Shown piece by piece: positions 31,366 through 39,510 of a stretch of DNA of 64,000 bases. The translations under genes were made by a program, and so were the position numbers. Numbering within the stretch: position 1 is the stretch's first letter; the number at the start of each line of letters is the position of its first letter. The stretch is from a virus, in IMG/VR virus record IMGVR_UViG_3300024999_000004, positions 29,596 to 93,595 of that record. One strand, 5' to 3'. The notes under the pieces are model-generated. The model searched no databases, was not told where the DNA came from, and worked only from the letters and a program-made list of their open reading frames with translations.

Positions 31366-31943
31366 ACCTCGCCCCCTCCTACCTTCACTGCAACGAACCC
31401 AAGCCCGGCGTCCTCCTTGTGTGCGACATACGGAACGAACTCACGTTCGAGGAATCTTTGGAAGCTGTCGCGCAGTTCAAGCGGGAGATTCTTGAAGAGC
31501 AGCAAATAGGAGCGAGCATGTACACCGAAGACGAACTTCTCGACAAAGCAAGCGACCTGTTCAGAAGGCTCGGAGGGATCGGAAACTCCGACGCCCGTAT
31601 TGTCCGGGGCCTCATCGAGAGAACGGAGCGCAAACCCTGTATTGGTGGTTATCTATCCCCCTCCGGAACTCCTCCGATGTGGATCAACTTCGAAAACGAG
31701 GACTTCACGTGGGACGAGTTGGCGGAGGTCCTTGCGAAGAGGTTCGGGAAATCCGACATCGAAGAACTTATTCGCTTATTGGGGGAGAGGCTGAATCCTG
31801 ATACTGAAGTTTCCTGCCGAACATGCGAGCATGACGGGCAACAACATTTGTACCGCGTCGCTTGTACAGGCTGCGGTACGGAAGAGGAATCCCGGAACTA
31901 TTCCCGAAAGGTACTATTTCTTGACCCTCTACATAAGACCTGA
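31362..31943 (+). CDS. hypothetical protein with C-terminal zinc ribbon
   Basis: 193 residues. Helical acidic body; residues about 147-165 read CRTCEHDGQ...ACTGCG, a zinc-ribbon-like pair. Coupled to the gene before. Unknown function. Confidence 0.65.
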   Translation: MNLAPSYLHCNEPKPGVLLVCDIRNELTFEESLEAVAQFKREILEEQQIGASMYTEDELLDKASDLFRRLGGIGNSDARIVRGLIERTERKPCIGGYLSPSGTPPMWINFENEDFTWDELAEVLAKRFGKSDIEELIRLLGERLNPDTEVSCRTCEHDGQQHLYRVACTGCGTEEESRNYSRKVLFLDPLHKT

Positions 31944-32124
31944 CCCCCGGACCTTCGATTCCCCGTCCATGGGCTCTGTGGAGTGGAAGATCCTCACGCC
32001 GTCGAGAAGGATTGCTTCGGGGCTCCGCGCGGATCTTGCGAAGGCTTTGAATGATTCGCACGATGTGTATGTGCGGAGGGAAGAGGTGGAAGAAGCAGAG
32101 GATATTTTGGAGGAAGACGAATGA
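31921..32124 (+). CDS. hypothetical 67-aa protein, start uncertain
   Basis: Frame open from before 31921. TTG at 31921 with GAAAGG ten bases upstream is the best start; ATG at 31969 is an alternative. The body (VEWKILTPSRRIASGLRADLA) is followed by an acidic tail. Overlaps the gene before it and couples by ATGA to the next. Confidence 0.5.
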   Translation: MTLYIRPDPRTFDSPSMGSVEWKILTPSRRIASGLRADLAKALNDSHDVYVRREEVEEAEDILEEDE

Positions 32125-32390
32125 GCACCTACTATGCCCAAAAAGAAATCACAGGTCGCGTGAAATCCGTGGCCTTTGATTCCGGACGCATTGATCTTGC
32201 GGACAAGGAAAAGACGGTTCTTTTCTGCCCTTCGAGTTTGTTGTTGTCCTTATGCAAGGAGATCATGGACCGACCCATTCTTACCTTTGTCATTGACGGG
32301 AAAATTGTGGTATCTTTCAGGCAGCATAGCTATGAGGAGATAAACCGATGGAAAAGCCTGAACCACTCACCCTTACGCGAACAGGGTTGA
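32121..32390 (+). CDS. hypothetical 89-aa protein
   Basis: ATGA-coupled. Beta-rich product (ITGRVKSVAFDSGRIDLAD). Overlaps the following gene by 43 bases. Unknown. Confidence 0.6.
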   Translation: MSTYYAQKEITGRVKSVAFDSGRIDLADKEKTVLFCPSSLLLSLCKEIMDRPILTFVIDGKIVVSFRQHSYEEINRWKSLNHSPLREQG

Positions 32391-32671
32391 TCGAGACCAG
32401 TTGGGAGGTTGACTCGGAGTTTTCGTATTACTCGGTCAATGAGATGGACGCCTACCTCGCCGACCTTGAGGCAAAGGTTATTCGCGCTGAAGCTGCGGCA
32501 AAGCGCGAGGCAGGTGACTGCGAGAAGGTACAAGAGGAAAACAAACGAATGCGGAACGCGCTGGCGTACGTAATTTGCTGCGACGTAGACCCGCGCACAA
32601 GCACTCTTACTGCAACTTCCCGCTTGAGGTTGGCGGCAGAAAGAGCCCGCGCCGTATTGAAAGGAGCCTGA
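32348..32671 (+). CDS. hypothetical coiled-coil protein
   Basis: 107 residues, ATG at 32348 inside the preceding gene, after GAGGAG. Coiled coil about residues 30-70. Unknown. Confidence 0.6.
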   Translation: MEKPEPLTLTRTGLIETSWEVDSEFSYYSVNEMDAYLADLEAKVIRAEAAAKREAGDCEKVQEENKRMRNALAYVICCDVDPRTSTLTATSRLRLAAERARAVLKGA

Positions 32672-32676
32672 ATAAC

Positions 32677-33432
32677 ATGCCTCCCTCCCTCCTTCCCCCC
32701 ATGCTCCGCGCCCTCACGCTAGCCCGGGACTCCGCGATCCTCCTCCCCCCGAGAACCGCTGTCCTGAAAGAAAGGTTCATGGACCTCCACTACAAGTGCG
32801 GCAAACATTCCGATGTCCAGACCAGCGAAAACATCCCCATAGAGAGGCACCTGAAAACCATTGACAGGATCAGCAGGAGCGGGAAGGGCCTCCGGGAGGA
32901 TATCATGGAGTACATGAAAGGCCACCACCTTCTCCCGGGAGAGGCCCAGACATATAATATGAGGCTATGGGCAAGATATGAGCTGGAAGAGGATGAGGGG
33001 GATGATGGATTCGGAACCTCTGTATATCCCAGTTTCGGCTCCCTCATCATGGCCTACGCCCATAAGAAGATTGGAACGGAAGGCACGGAGCGTATCCGTC
33101 TGAAGGCCACGAATCTGTGGTATCTCTATGGGCTTCCGAATGAGGGGGCCGAAGATGGGCTCTCATCAGGAGATCCTGTCTTCATTGACAACGTGAATGA
33201 GTGGAGCGCAAGGAACCCAGGAGTCTTGCCGTATGACAGGGCATGGACAAAACGGCCAACGAGGATGTCTTTTGTTTTGTATCAGGGACTCATTCCCTTG
33301 AACGAAGAACACCCCGAGAGGAGGGTGGCCACAAGAAAAGGGCATTCGGGGTTCAGGGCTCCGGATGGTGGGGTATTTTCTCTTGATGAATTCCAGGTCT
33401 CGGGGTTGTTCCGGGGGAAGCACAAGAGGTGA
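32677..33432 (+). CDS. hypothetical 251-aa protein
   Basis: ATG at 32677 after AAAGGAG. Mixed helical product with an acidic middle (about residues 100-115). Segments GHHLLPGEAQTYNMRLWARY and PSFGSLIMAYAHKK show no enzyme motif I recognise. Unknown. Confidence 0.65.
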   Translation: MPPSLLPPMLRALTLARDSAILLPPRTAVLKERFMDLHYKCGKHSDVQTSENIPIERHLKTIDRISRSGKGLREDIMEYMKGHHLLPGEAQTYNMRLWARYELEEDEGDDGFGTSVYPSFGSLIMAYAHKKIGTEGTERIRLKATNLWYLYGLPNEGAEDGLSSGDPVFIDNVNEWSARNPGVLPYDRAWTKRPTRMSFVLYQGLIPLNEEHPERRVATRKGHSGFRAPDGGVFSLDEFQVSGLFRGKHKR

Positions 33433-33451
33433 CATAAGGTAGGGAGCAAAG

Positions 33452-33655
33452 ATGAAAAAGCAATCACGTATTTTTGACTGGGAGTTTATCCGGCACGATA
33501 GCTGGGTACAACTCGTCGGAACTTCTTGGGGGGACCCAAGATTCCCTGACGGAGAACGCATCAAGACCTCCATGGTGGAGAGGGTGGACTTCGTTGCGGG
33601 TTTTGCAGAGACAAAGAACACGATCTATTCACTGGAATGGGGGCACGGATGCTGA
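33452..33655 (+). CDS. hypothetical 67-aa protein
   Basis: ATG at 33452, with GGGAGC upstream. Beta-rich and aromatic (FDWEFIRHDSWVQLVGTSWG). Overlaps the next start. Unknown. Confidence 0.6.
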   Translation: MKKQSRIFDWEFIRHDSWVQLVGTSWGDPRFPDGERIKTSMVERVDFVAGFAETKNTIYSLEWGHGC

Positions 33656-33879
33656 TCAACCTGACCTATTTCAAGAAAAGCGGAAAGTACTACGGAGAGG
33701 GGGCATACGAGTCGAACTTCGAGCAGATGTTTGAGGTATTCGATGAAGTACGAATTTTGCCGTTTCACCCGGGTCTTTCCGGAAGATGGGATGGTCCCAT
33801 CCTTGTGACATGCGACAGTGAAACAGGCTGCCCGGGGCTGGTGAATCTGGGCTCGGTGCGTAGCAATACAGCGAAGTAG
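33649..33879 (+). CDS. hypothetical 76-aa protein
   Basis: ATG at 33649 overlapping the gene before. Pattern KKSGKYYGEGAYESNFEQMFEVFDEVR with a later HPGLSGRWDGPILVTCD resembles other phage hypotheticals of this size. Unknown. Confidence 0.65.
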   Translation: MLINLTYFKKSGKYYGEGAYESNFEQMFEVFDEVRILPFHPGLSGRWDGPILVTCDSETGCPGLVNLGSVRSNTAK

Positions 33880-33888
33880 GGAGACAAA

Positions 33889-34101
33889 ATGAAACAGGCA
33901 ACACCAACAGTTCGTGCCAACGGGTTATGGAATCATTTTACAGGGAAAAAGAGATGGGTAATCACTTGTGGGGAATGCGCGCACACATGGGCGGAGAAGG
34001 TATTCATTGTCGAGCCTTCCTCCGCAATTTGTCCTTGCTGCCATACACAGAATGTGTGGTCTGCGGCTGCGTTTGAACGGGCGTATGAGGAGACAAAATG
34101 A
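33889..34101 (+). CDS. zinc-ribbon protein
   Basis: 70 residues. CGECAHTW and CPCCHTQN form a classic CxxC...CxxC zinc ribbon. GGGAG ribosome site. Coupled by ATGA to the next gene. Probably nucleic-acid binding. Confidence 0.7.
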   Translation: MKQATPTVRANGLWNHFTGKKRWVITCGECAHTWAEKVFIVEPSSAICPCCHTQNVWSAAAFERAYEETK

Positions 34102-34343
34102 CAGATGATGAGAAAGCCGAGAAACTTCAGCTAACTCGCTTGTGCGAAGACAGGGCGAAAAAACTCCTGAAAGAGGGAGATCGCGTAGGATGTACAAAAT
34201 GCCCGGGAACAAAACGCATATTTACTTTTGTTGGTTGGGCAGGTCATTGGATGTTGTCGAAATCAGGCATTGATGATCTTCATCCTTGGAACGTATACTC
34301 GGTCAATGGAGTCCCGATGGATTTCAAAGAGGGGCCACAATGA
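34098..34343 (+). CDS. hypothetical 81-aa protein
   Basis: ATGA-coupled. Helical start, then GDRVGCTKCPGTKRIFTFVGW, a short Cys pair in a beta-rich part. Unknown. Confidence 0.6.
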   Translation: MTDDEKAEKLQLTRLCEDRAKKLLKEGDRVGCTKCPGTKRIFTFVGWAGHWMLSKSGIDDLHPWNVYSVNGVPMDFKEGPQ

Positions 34344-34513
34344 CCAAGAAACCCCAAGATATTTCCTTCCTCGAAGCCGCCCGAATCCTCGAAGAGTACG
34401 CAATGAAAGTCACGACCCGGGAGTGCAGGCTCCGCGCCGCCGCCCGCGTCGTGCTTCAGGAGGCTTTGAGGCAGGAGCCTCCCTGCTGCGGTCAGGAGGC
34501 GGCATCTCCTTGA
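34340..34513 (+). CDS. hypothetical 57-aa protein
   Basis: ATGA-coupled; last gene before the 34510 promoter. Helical with ECRLRAAARVV. Unknown. Confidence 0.55.
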   Translation: MTKKPQDISFLEAARILEEYAMKVTTRECRLRAAARVVLQEALRQEPPCCGQEAASP

Positions 34514-34538
34514 CACCACAGACAATATGTGCTAATAT
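34510..34538 (+). promoter_or_regulatory. sigma-70 promoter with extended -10
   Basis: TTGACA (34510-34515), 17 bp containing ACAATATGTGC, TAATAT (34533-34538). Confidence 0.88.
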
Positions 34539-34568
34539 ATCCGTATTCTGAACGCAAAAGGACATACC

Positions 34569-34916
34569 ATGGGAGAAGAGAAACAAGCAACCGCCTCAGC
34601 GGCAACAGAGAGCATAGACGGAATTCCGTGCTTCACTGTCACAGCCTTCGCATCCGCGACCGACAGGACCCCGCATTCGGTGTACCAGATGATCAGCGGC
34701 AAGAGCGCAGGGCTCCGTCCCCTGAAGGTTATCAAGAAGGGAACGCAGTATTTCATTCCGGTGGAAGAGATGAGAAATTATCCCTTCATCCGGTCTGGGC
34801 GATACGGGGCGGATCATCCGTACAGGTATTCGGCCCCCGGAGTCAAGGAACCCTATCCTCTTGATGAGTTGCAGAAGGATCTGAGACAAAGCGGGAAAAC
34901 AGGAGAAAACAATTGA
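34569..34916 (+). CDS. hypothetical protein ahead of nuclease
   Basis: 115 residues, first gene after the 34510 promoter. The middle (AFASATDRTPHSVYQMISGKSAGLRPLKVIKKG) resembles a helix-turn-helix followed by a wing, so a DNA-binding role is possible. Overlaps the nuclease start. Low certainty. Confidence 0.6.
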   Translation: MGEEKQATASAATESIDGIPCFTVTAFASATDRTPHSVYQMISGKSAGLRPLKVIKKGTQYFIPVEEMRNYPFIRSGRYGADHPYRYSAPGVKEPYPLDELQKDLRQSGKTGENN

Positions 34917-35695
34917 GCAAAGCAAAAGCGCCCGCCGCAACTACCCCAACTATCGTAGACAAATCCCTCCTCATCACCTCCTCGATCCTCGACGCCTACG
35001 ACTGGTACAAGTCAGCTCCTCCCTCTACCAAGAAGGGAACTTCAATTACATGGCAGGAATCCGCAGCCACGGATTTCCGGAATGCCCTATTCAAGACGCC
35101 ATACGAAATCGATCCCGCAGCCAAGCGCGGAATAGACTTCGAAGCCAGGATCTGCCGGGACCTGTACATGCAGAGGAGCACCTTCCTTGCCCGTCACGGG
35201 GACCTGCTGACTACCGAGTTCTACGACAAGTGCGCAGGTGGCCTGCAACAAGAAGTCGTGAAGTACGTCTACAAGATCGATGGGCAACTGTATTGCCTGT
35301 ACGGAAAGAAAGACATCTCTTTCCCTGTAGGAAGCGCGAAGCACCCGAAGGGAAAGACCATCGACATCAAGACGACAAAGGAATGGAAGGGCCACAGCAA
35401 GTACACCGGAAGAAGCCAGCACCCCCTGTACATCGCGGCGGGAGGGATCGAGGAATTCGAGTACCTTGTGGCGGTGGGGGAAGATCGGGAGATAGCTCCG
35501 GCCTGCGTCAGCGAAACCGGCGTGCGTACTGCCGCAAAGGTTGAATGGACCGTGGATTCCGTGATTCCGGTGGTCGCTACGCTCAGTCGTGATGATGCCT
35601 TTGCGATCATTGAGAGTAAAATAAGGGCCTTCGTGGCTTTCTTGAGTACGGAGCCGGAGCTGGAGAAGGCGTATCGGACGATTTTCACAAAATAA
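34913..35695 (+). CDS. PD-(D/E)XK nuclease
   Basis: 260 residues from TTG 34913, overlapping the preceding stop. Catalytic core: LYGKKDI then KGKTIDIKTTKEWKG, giving the D...D-x-K arrangement of PD-(D/E)XK nucleases (Asp before the IKTT strand), followed by the QHPLYIAAGG helix typical of Cas4/RecB-like and phage exonucleases. Likely acts with the SNF2-like helicase encoded 55 bases downstream in recombination or DNA processing. Confidence 0.8.
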   Translation: MSKAKAPAATTPTIVDKSLLITSSILDAYDWYKSAPPSTKKGTSITWQESAATDFRNALFKTPYEIDPAAKRGIDFEARICRDLYMQRSTFLARHGDLLTTEFYDKCAGGLQQEVVKYVYKIDGQLYCLYGKKDISFPVGSAKHPKGKTIDIKTTKEWKGHSKYTGRSQHPLYIAAGGIEEFEYLVAVGEDREIAPACVSETGVRTAAKVEWTVDSVIPVVATLSRDDAFAIIESKIRAFVAFLSTEPELEKAYRTIFTK

Positions 35696-35750
35696 GTAGA
35701 CTCTCCCGGCCTCTAGAAGATAAGGGGCCGGGGCACGAAGGAGCAAATAA

Positions 35751-37415
35751 TTGCCTGAACAAAGTAGCACCCCCCTTATCTTGCCTCCCTACATGAAAAC
35801 AACCCCCTTCAAGCACCAGGAAGAAGGCATCGGCTTCGCGGAAGGGAAGAACTTCTTTGCCTACTTCCTTGAGCAGGGGTTGGGGAAGACTAAGCTGATC
35901 ATTGATCAGGCAACAAAACTCTTTCAAGAAGGCAAGATTGATGCCGTGCTGTACATAGGACCCTCCACCATTTGCTCCCAGTTCATTAACGAGCAGCTCC
36001 CTCTCCACTCTGCGATCCCTTACGACGTGCTCATGTTCAAGAAGGGAGGAACGAAGAAGTTCGACAACGCCTTCAGGTTGTTCCTCGAAGCTGATTCCAG
36101 ATCAGAAGGCAAGCTGAAGTGGCTTGTCACCAACACGGAAGGCTTCTCACGGGATACCTATATTCCGTACATGCGCTTCTTTCTGAAAGGTAACACATCA
36201 CTTGTGATCATCGATGAGGCGCACGGTGTGAAATGTCCCTCCGCACAGCGCACAAAAAACATAATTCAGGGCCTCTCCACCATCACGAAGCTCGGAAACA
36301 GGGTAACAAAGGTAGCCCCTCTCTCGGCCTACCGCGCCGTCCTGACGGGTACTCCCGTTGCCAATACTCCTTTTGATCTGTATTCGGTATTTGAATTCCT
36401 GCAACCCGGATTCTGGGGAATGCCGTTCTCCTCATTCAAGAGCCGCTATGGCCTTGAACGCACGGATACTGTGCCGGGCGGAGCTAAAATCTTCAGGCGC
36501 AAACTTTCCTTGAAGGAAATGAAGTTCATCCGCTCCGCAGCGGCCCGCAACGTCCCCCTCGACAAGATATCCATGATGTACATGGTAAGTTCACAGGATG
36601 TCGCCTACTTGTTGCAGCACCCCGATGTTCAGACCCCGTTCAAGAACCTTCCCGAGCTGAAGGCAAGGATTGCGCCGTATGCCTTCATCAGGAAAAAGAT
36701 TGATTGCCTCGACCTCCCTGAGAAACTGTACGAGAAAGTCTACGTTGAAATGAACGCGGAACAAATTTCATTGTATGCCAAGATGGTGGACGACCTTGAG
36801 GCGGAATACGAGGGCGTGGAGATGACGGCCTTGAATTCCCTTACCCTCCTCGTCAGGTTGGCGCAGATAACCAGCGGGTTCATGCCGCGTAGTGCTACGG
36901 CTGTAGGGGACGAACCCACGGTTCAGATAGGCAAGTCCAACCCCAAGATCGACGCCCTTCTTGAACAGATGGAGGAGTACGCGGAATTCCCGGCTATCGT
37001 TGTCGGGCATTTTGTCGCGGAGATACATCTTGCGGCGGAACAAATAAAAGCCAGATTCCCCGATCTTGTCGTGGAAGTCATGACCGGAACCGTCTCCCAG
37101 GAAGACAGGACGGACATCCTTGAACGGTTCAAGGAGGGGGACGTGGATGTTCTGTGCGGGACGCAACGGGTCATTGGAACAGGCTTGAACCTGCAACGAA
37201 GCTCCATAGAGTATACCCTCTCCAATTCCTATTCCTTCATCGACCGCGCTCAGACTGAAGACCGCATCCACAGGCCAGGGCAAGAGCATGCCTGCACCTA
37301 CGTTGACTTCATAGCAGAGGGAACCGTTGACGAGAGGATCTACGAAGTCCTGCTCCAGAAAAAAGACCTTCTTGACTACATGCGGGGGAAGTCGTTTGCG
37401 GAGTTCTTGCGGTAG
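35751..37415 (+). CDS. SNF2-type SF2 helicase
   Basis: 554 residues from TTG 35751. Walker A EQGLGKTKLI (GLGKT 43-47), DEAH box IIDEAHG, motif III AVLTGTP, C-terminal motif V/VI segments VLCGTQRVIGTGLNLQ and DRAQTEDRIHRPGQ, characteristic of Swi2/Snf2-type ATPases. These translocate on double-stranded DNA; phage members support replication or recombination. Follows a nuclease gene, so a helicase-nuclease pair is likely. Confidence 0.92.
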   Translation: MPEQSSTPLILPPYMKTTPFKHQEEGIGFAEGKNFFAYFLEQGLGKTKLIIDQATKLFQEGKIDAVLYIGPSTICSQFINEQLPLHSAIPYDVLMFKKGGTKKFDNAFRLFLEADSRSEGKLKWLVTNTEGFSRDTYIPYMRFFLKGNTSLVIIDEAHGVKCPSAQRTKNIIQGLSTITKLGNRVTKVAPLSAYRAVLTGTPVANTPFDLYSVFEFLQPGFWGMPFSSFKSRYGLERTDTVPGGAKIFRRKLSLKEMKFIRSAAARNVPLDKISMMYMVSSQDVAYLLQHPDVQTPFKNLPELKARIAPYAFIRKKIDCLDLPEKLYEKVYVEMNAEQISLYAKMVDDLEAEYEGVEMTALNSLTLLVRLAQITSGFMPRSATAVGDEPTVQIGKSNPKIDALLEQMEEYAEFPAIVVGHFVAEIHLAAEQIKARFPDLVVEVMTGTVSQEDRTDILERFKEGDVDVLCGTQRVIGTGLNLQRSSIEYTLSNSYSFIDRAQTEDRIHRPGQEHACTYVDFIAEGTVDERIYEVLLQKKDLLDYMRGKSFAEFLR

Positions 37416-37437
37416 TGCGGATTCGGAGGCAAGGGTA

Positions 37438-37466
37438 TTGACTTTACTGACAATACATGATACTAT
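37438..37466 (+). promoter_or_regulatory. sigma-70 promoter with extended -10
   Basis: TTGACT (37438-37443), 17 bp containing ACAATACATGA, TACTAT (37461-37466). Confidence 0.82.
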
Positions 37467-37487
37467 AGCAACGGATAGGAGACCGAC

Positions 37488-37748
37488 ATGAAAGAAGATC
37501 GGAGCATGGGTGGCGTGTGCATCATGGAGCCCCCGGACTGGGATGGAACCTTCTATCTTGAAGGCATTTCAAAAGTGAAGAAAGGCGACGTATTTTTTGT
37601 TGTGGAGCCTGGATACCCTGAAGGATACATGAGTACGCTTCGAAGGGCGGAGGAAGACGCAAGAGAGGTCGAAACCATATTGAGAGACGGAACAAGGGTG
37701 TCTTCATGGCACGTCAAGACAGACCCTAATTTCCAGTCAAACTTTTAA
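37488..37748 (+). CDS. hypothetical 86-aa protein
   Basis: ATG at 37488 with AGGAGACC upstream. Beta-rich (FYLEGISKVKKGDVFFVVEPG). Unknown. First gene after the 37438 promoter. Confidence 0.65.
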   Translation: MKEDRSMGGVCIMEPPDWDGTFYLEGISKVKKGDVFFVVEPGYPEGYMSTLRRAEEDAREVETILRDGTRVSSWHVKTDPNFQSNF

Positions 37749-37758
37749 GGAGATCAAT

Positions 37759-38364
37759 ATGAACAAGACAAAGCCGAGTACAAAGAAACCCCGAGCAGCA
37801 AGAAAAGCCAAGAAAACCGTAGCCCCCGACCTCTCCTTCCTCGACGATTCCGCCCAAACCCTGACCGCCAAGGACGAGCTTCTCGATTACGTCCACGCCC
37901 TTGAGAAGATGGACGCGGAAGTCCTCCTTGCCTCCGATCGCTTATCCGAAATCAAAGCAAGACGCGAGAACTTCGTAAGAAATGTACTCCCCCTTGCCAT
38001 GCAGGGATTCGACGAGATCAAGCTGGAAGGCGGAAAATCCCTGACAATCAAGGAAAAGCTGTATGCGAAGGTCCCCGAGGACCCGTTCAAGAAGCAGGCG
38101 GTGTTCAAGTGGCTGCGCAAGAACGGCGGCGGACCCAAGATCCAGAAGGAACTGGTGGTTGACGATCCGTCCGAAGATACGATAAAGTTGCTCTTCGAGA
38201 GCGGCGTGGGATTCACGCCCAAGGAATTCGTGCATCCGGCGTCCTTGACGGCCTTCCTGAAGGAAGTCCTGGGGCTGAAGAAGAACTCGATAGCTACGGT
38301 AGCCATTGCGGATGTTCCGAAGGAACTCAATCTGTTCATTGTAAGGGAGGCGGAGCTTGGGTGA
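37759..38364 (+). CDS. hypothetical replication-region protein
   Basis: 201 residues, ATG at 37759, AAGGAG upstream. A Lys-rich N-terminus, then DLSFLDDSAQTLTAKDELLDYVHALEKMDAEV and a C-terminal domain with FKWLRKNGGG. The SFLDDSA stretch also occurs in the SSB-like protein (DFLDDSAGQ), which suggests the two interact with the same partner. Function otherwise unknown. Confidence 0.7.
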   Translation: MNKTKPSTKKPRAARKAKKTVAPDLSFLDDSAQTLTAKDELLDYVHALEKMDAEVLLASDRLSEIKARRENFVRNVLPLAMQGFDEIKLEGGKSLTIKEKLYAKVPEDPFKKQAVFKWLRKNGGGPKIQKELVVDDPSEDTIKLLFESGVGFTPKEFVHPASLTAFLKEVLGLKKNSIATVAIADVPKELNLFIVREAELG

Positions 38365-38620
38365 CTCAAGTACGGGAGGAGGTGTGTTGGTGGTTGTTTT
38401 GGTGGCTCTTGGCGGTATTGCTCTGGTAGGGGCGTTATCACTTTTCTCTGGAACGTTTGTCTGGCTTCTGTGGCCTGTGGCAATACCCGCAGCCTTCCCT
38501 GCTCTCGTGGAAAGCGGAGTCCTTGCGGCCAAGCTGTCTTGGTGGGCGAGCGTTTGTTTGTCGTGGATATTTGGGCTGCTTGTGAAGGCAAGTCAATCAG
38601 TCAGCGCCAAGACAAAGTAA
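38357..38620 (+). CDS. membrane protein, start uncertain
   Basis: About 87 residues from TTG 38357; GTG or TTG codons at 38384-38390 behind GGGAGGAGG are possible starts. Two or three hydrophobic segments (VLVVVLVALGGIALVGALSLF; VWLLWPVAIPAAFPAL; VCLSWIFGLLV). Unknown. Confidence 0.6.
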   Translation: MGDSSTGGGVLVVVLVALGGIALVGALSLFSGTFVWLLWPVAIPAAFPALVESGVLAAKLSWWASVCLSWIFGLLVKASQSVSAKTK

Positions 38621-38627
38621 GGTACCT

Positions 38628-38699
38628 GCGGCCATAGGCAAGCGGTCAAGCCGGGTGTCTGCAAAACACCTATCCCCGGTTCGACTCCGGGTGGTCGTT
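38628..38699 (+). tRNA. tRNA-Cys (GCA)
   Basis: Acceptor stem GCGGCCA / TGGTCGT (two G-T pairs), anticodon arm GGTGT-CTGCAAA-ACACC, T arm CCCGG-TTCGACT-CCGGG. CCA not encoded. Confidence 0.88.
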
Positions 38700-38703
38700 A
38701 TCT

Positions 38704-38787
38704 TGCTCCGGTATCCCGTAATCGGAAGCGGACCTGACTGTAAATCAGGCGCAATCGCTCAGGGGGTTCGACTCCCTCACGGAGCAT
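38704..38787 (+). tRNA. tRNA-Tyr (GTA)
   Basis: Acceptor TGCTCCG / CGGAGCA, anticodon arm CCTGA-CTGTAAA-TCAGG, long variable arm (class II, as expected for bacterial tRNA-Tyr), T arm GGGGG-TTCGACT-CCCTC. CCA not encoded. Confidence 0.9.
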
Positions 38788-38961
38788 CCCTATTTTATTC
38801 GGAGGACAAGCGGCGGGCCGGGCGGTTCCGTGGGCTTGTGGTGGCTCAGACCCACCGTCTTCCAGAGCCTGCGTATGCATGGAACAAGTGACTTGTTGAA
38901 GGCAAGCCGCCCATGTATCAAGGGCACCGTGGCACCGGGCAGACGGTGCATACATTCTCAA

Positions 38962-39044
38962 GGGAACTAGGTGTTGCGGCGCACACACGGAAACGATACT
39001 AGTTGACGCTCGTGAGGAGAAGGGTTCGACTCCCTTCATTCCCA
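38962..39044 (+). ncRNA. tRNA-like or structured RNA, unassigned
   Basis: Ends in a good T arm (GAAGGG-TTCGACT-CCCTTC) and ATTCCCA, which pairs with GGGAA at 38962. A D-arm-like GTGT...ACAC is present, but no normal anticodon arm is seen: AACTAG pairs with CTAGTT instead. Upstream (38790-38961) has further stems such as GCACCG/CGGTGC. Possibly a degenerate class II tRNA or a novel RNA. Confidence 0.4.
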
Positions 39045-39065
39045 TAGGCCTAGGAGGGCCACTAT

Positions 39066-39314
39066 ATGCACTACAGGAACGGAAGAGAAGCCAAAAACGG
39101 AGACAAGATCGTATCATTGGGTTTCAACGGAGGGAACGTCACGGCATTCGGTGTGCTATACGACGCGGTACCGGGAAACGATTTCTGCAACGGGAACATC
39201 GCCCCCGCGCAGGCGTCGAAGGAAGGAGCGTGCATGTGTGACTGTCTGCACGTAGACGACATTTCCGCCATGCTTGCTGAAAAGGGACTCGATAAGCGTC
39301 CGGAAGGAAAATAG
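39066..39314 (+). CDS. hypothetical 82-aa protein within tRNA cluster
   Basis: ATG at 39066, AGGAGGGCC upstream. KNGDKIVSLGFNGGNVTAFGVLYD suggests a small SH3-like beta barrel; later CMCDCLHVDD. Lies between tRNA genes; such small genes are common there. Unknown. Confidence 0.65.
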   Translation: MHYRNGREAKNGDKIVSLGFNGGNVTAFGVLYDAVPGNDFCNGNIAPAQASKEGACMCDCLHVDDISAMLAEKGLDKRPEGK

Positions 39315-39323
39315 ACTTGTGTT

Positions 39324-39341
39324 GCCCCGGTAATACGGGGC
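39324..39341 (+). repeat. hairpin before tRNA-Gly
   Basis: GCCCCG (39324-39329) pairs with CGGGGC (39336-39341). Weak T content; could be a terminator or an RNA-processing signal. Confidence 0.45.
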
Positions 39342-39354
39342 GTTAATGAAGATT

Positions 39355-39426
39355 GCGGAATTAGTTCAGAGGCAGAACACTGGCCTTCCAAGTCAGTTGT
39401 CATCGGTTCGATCCCGATATTCCGCT
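39355..39426 (+). tRNA. tRNA-Gly (TCC)
   Basis: Acceptor GCGGAAT / ATTCCGC, anticodon arm CTGGC-CTTCCAA-GTCAG (TCC), T arm ATCGG-TTCGATC-CCGAT. CCA not encoded. Reads GGA, which may supplement the host. Confidence 0.92.
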
Positions 39427-39510
39427 TCTACAAAGGAGGTCGCCCTTCAGAATTTCCGGTTCCTCCCCTAGAGGAGGAAATAAGCCCTAATTTGTTACAA
39501 AGGAACCAGA

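Noticed and set aside
32677-33432. DatZ-type HD phosphohydrolase
   Set aside because: Searched by eye for H...HD...D in this and other unassigned proteins; none fits, so DatZ is not claimed.
38790-39044. tmRNA
   Set aside because: It ends in a T-arm-like hairpin, but no 5' acceptor partner for ATTCCC lies at the expected place and no tag reading frame was found.
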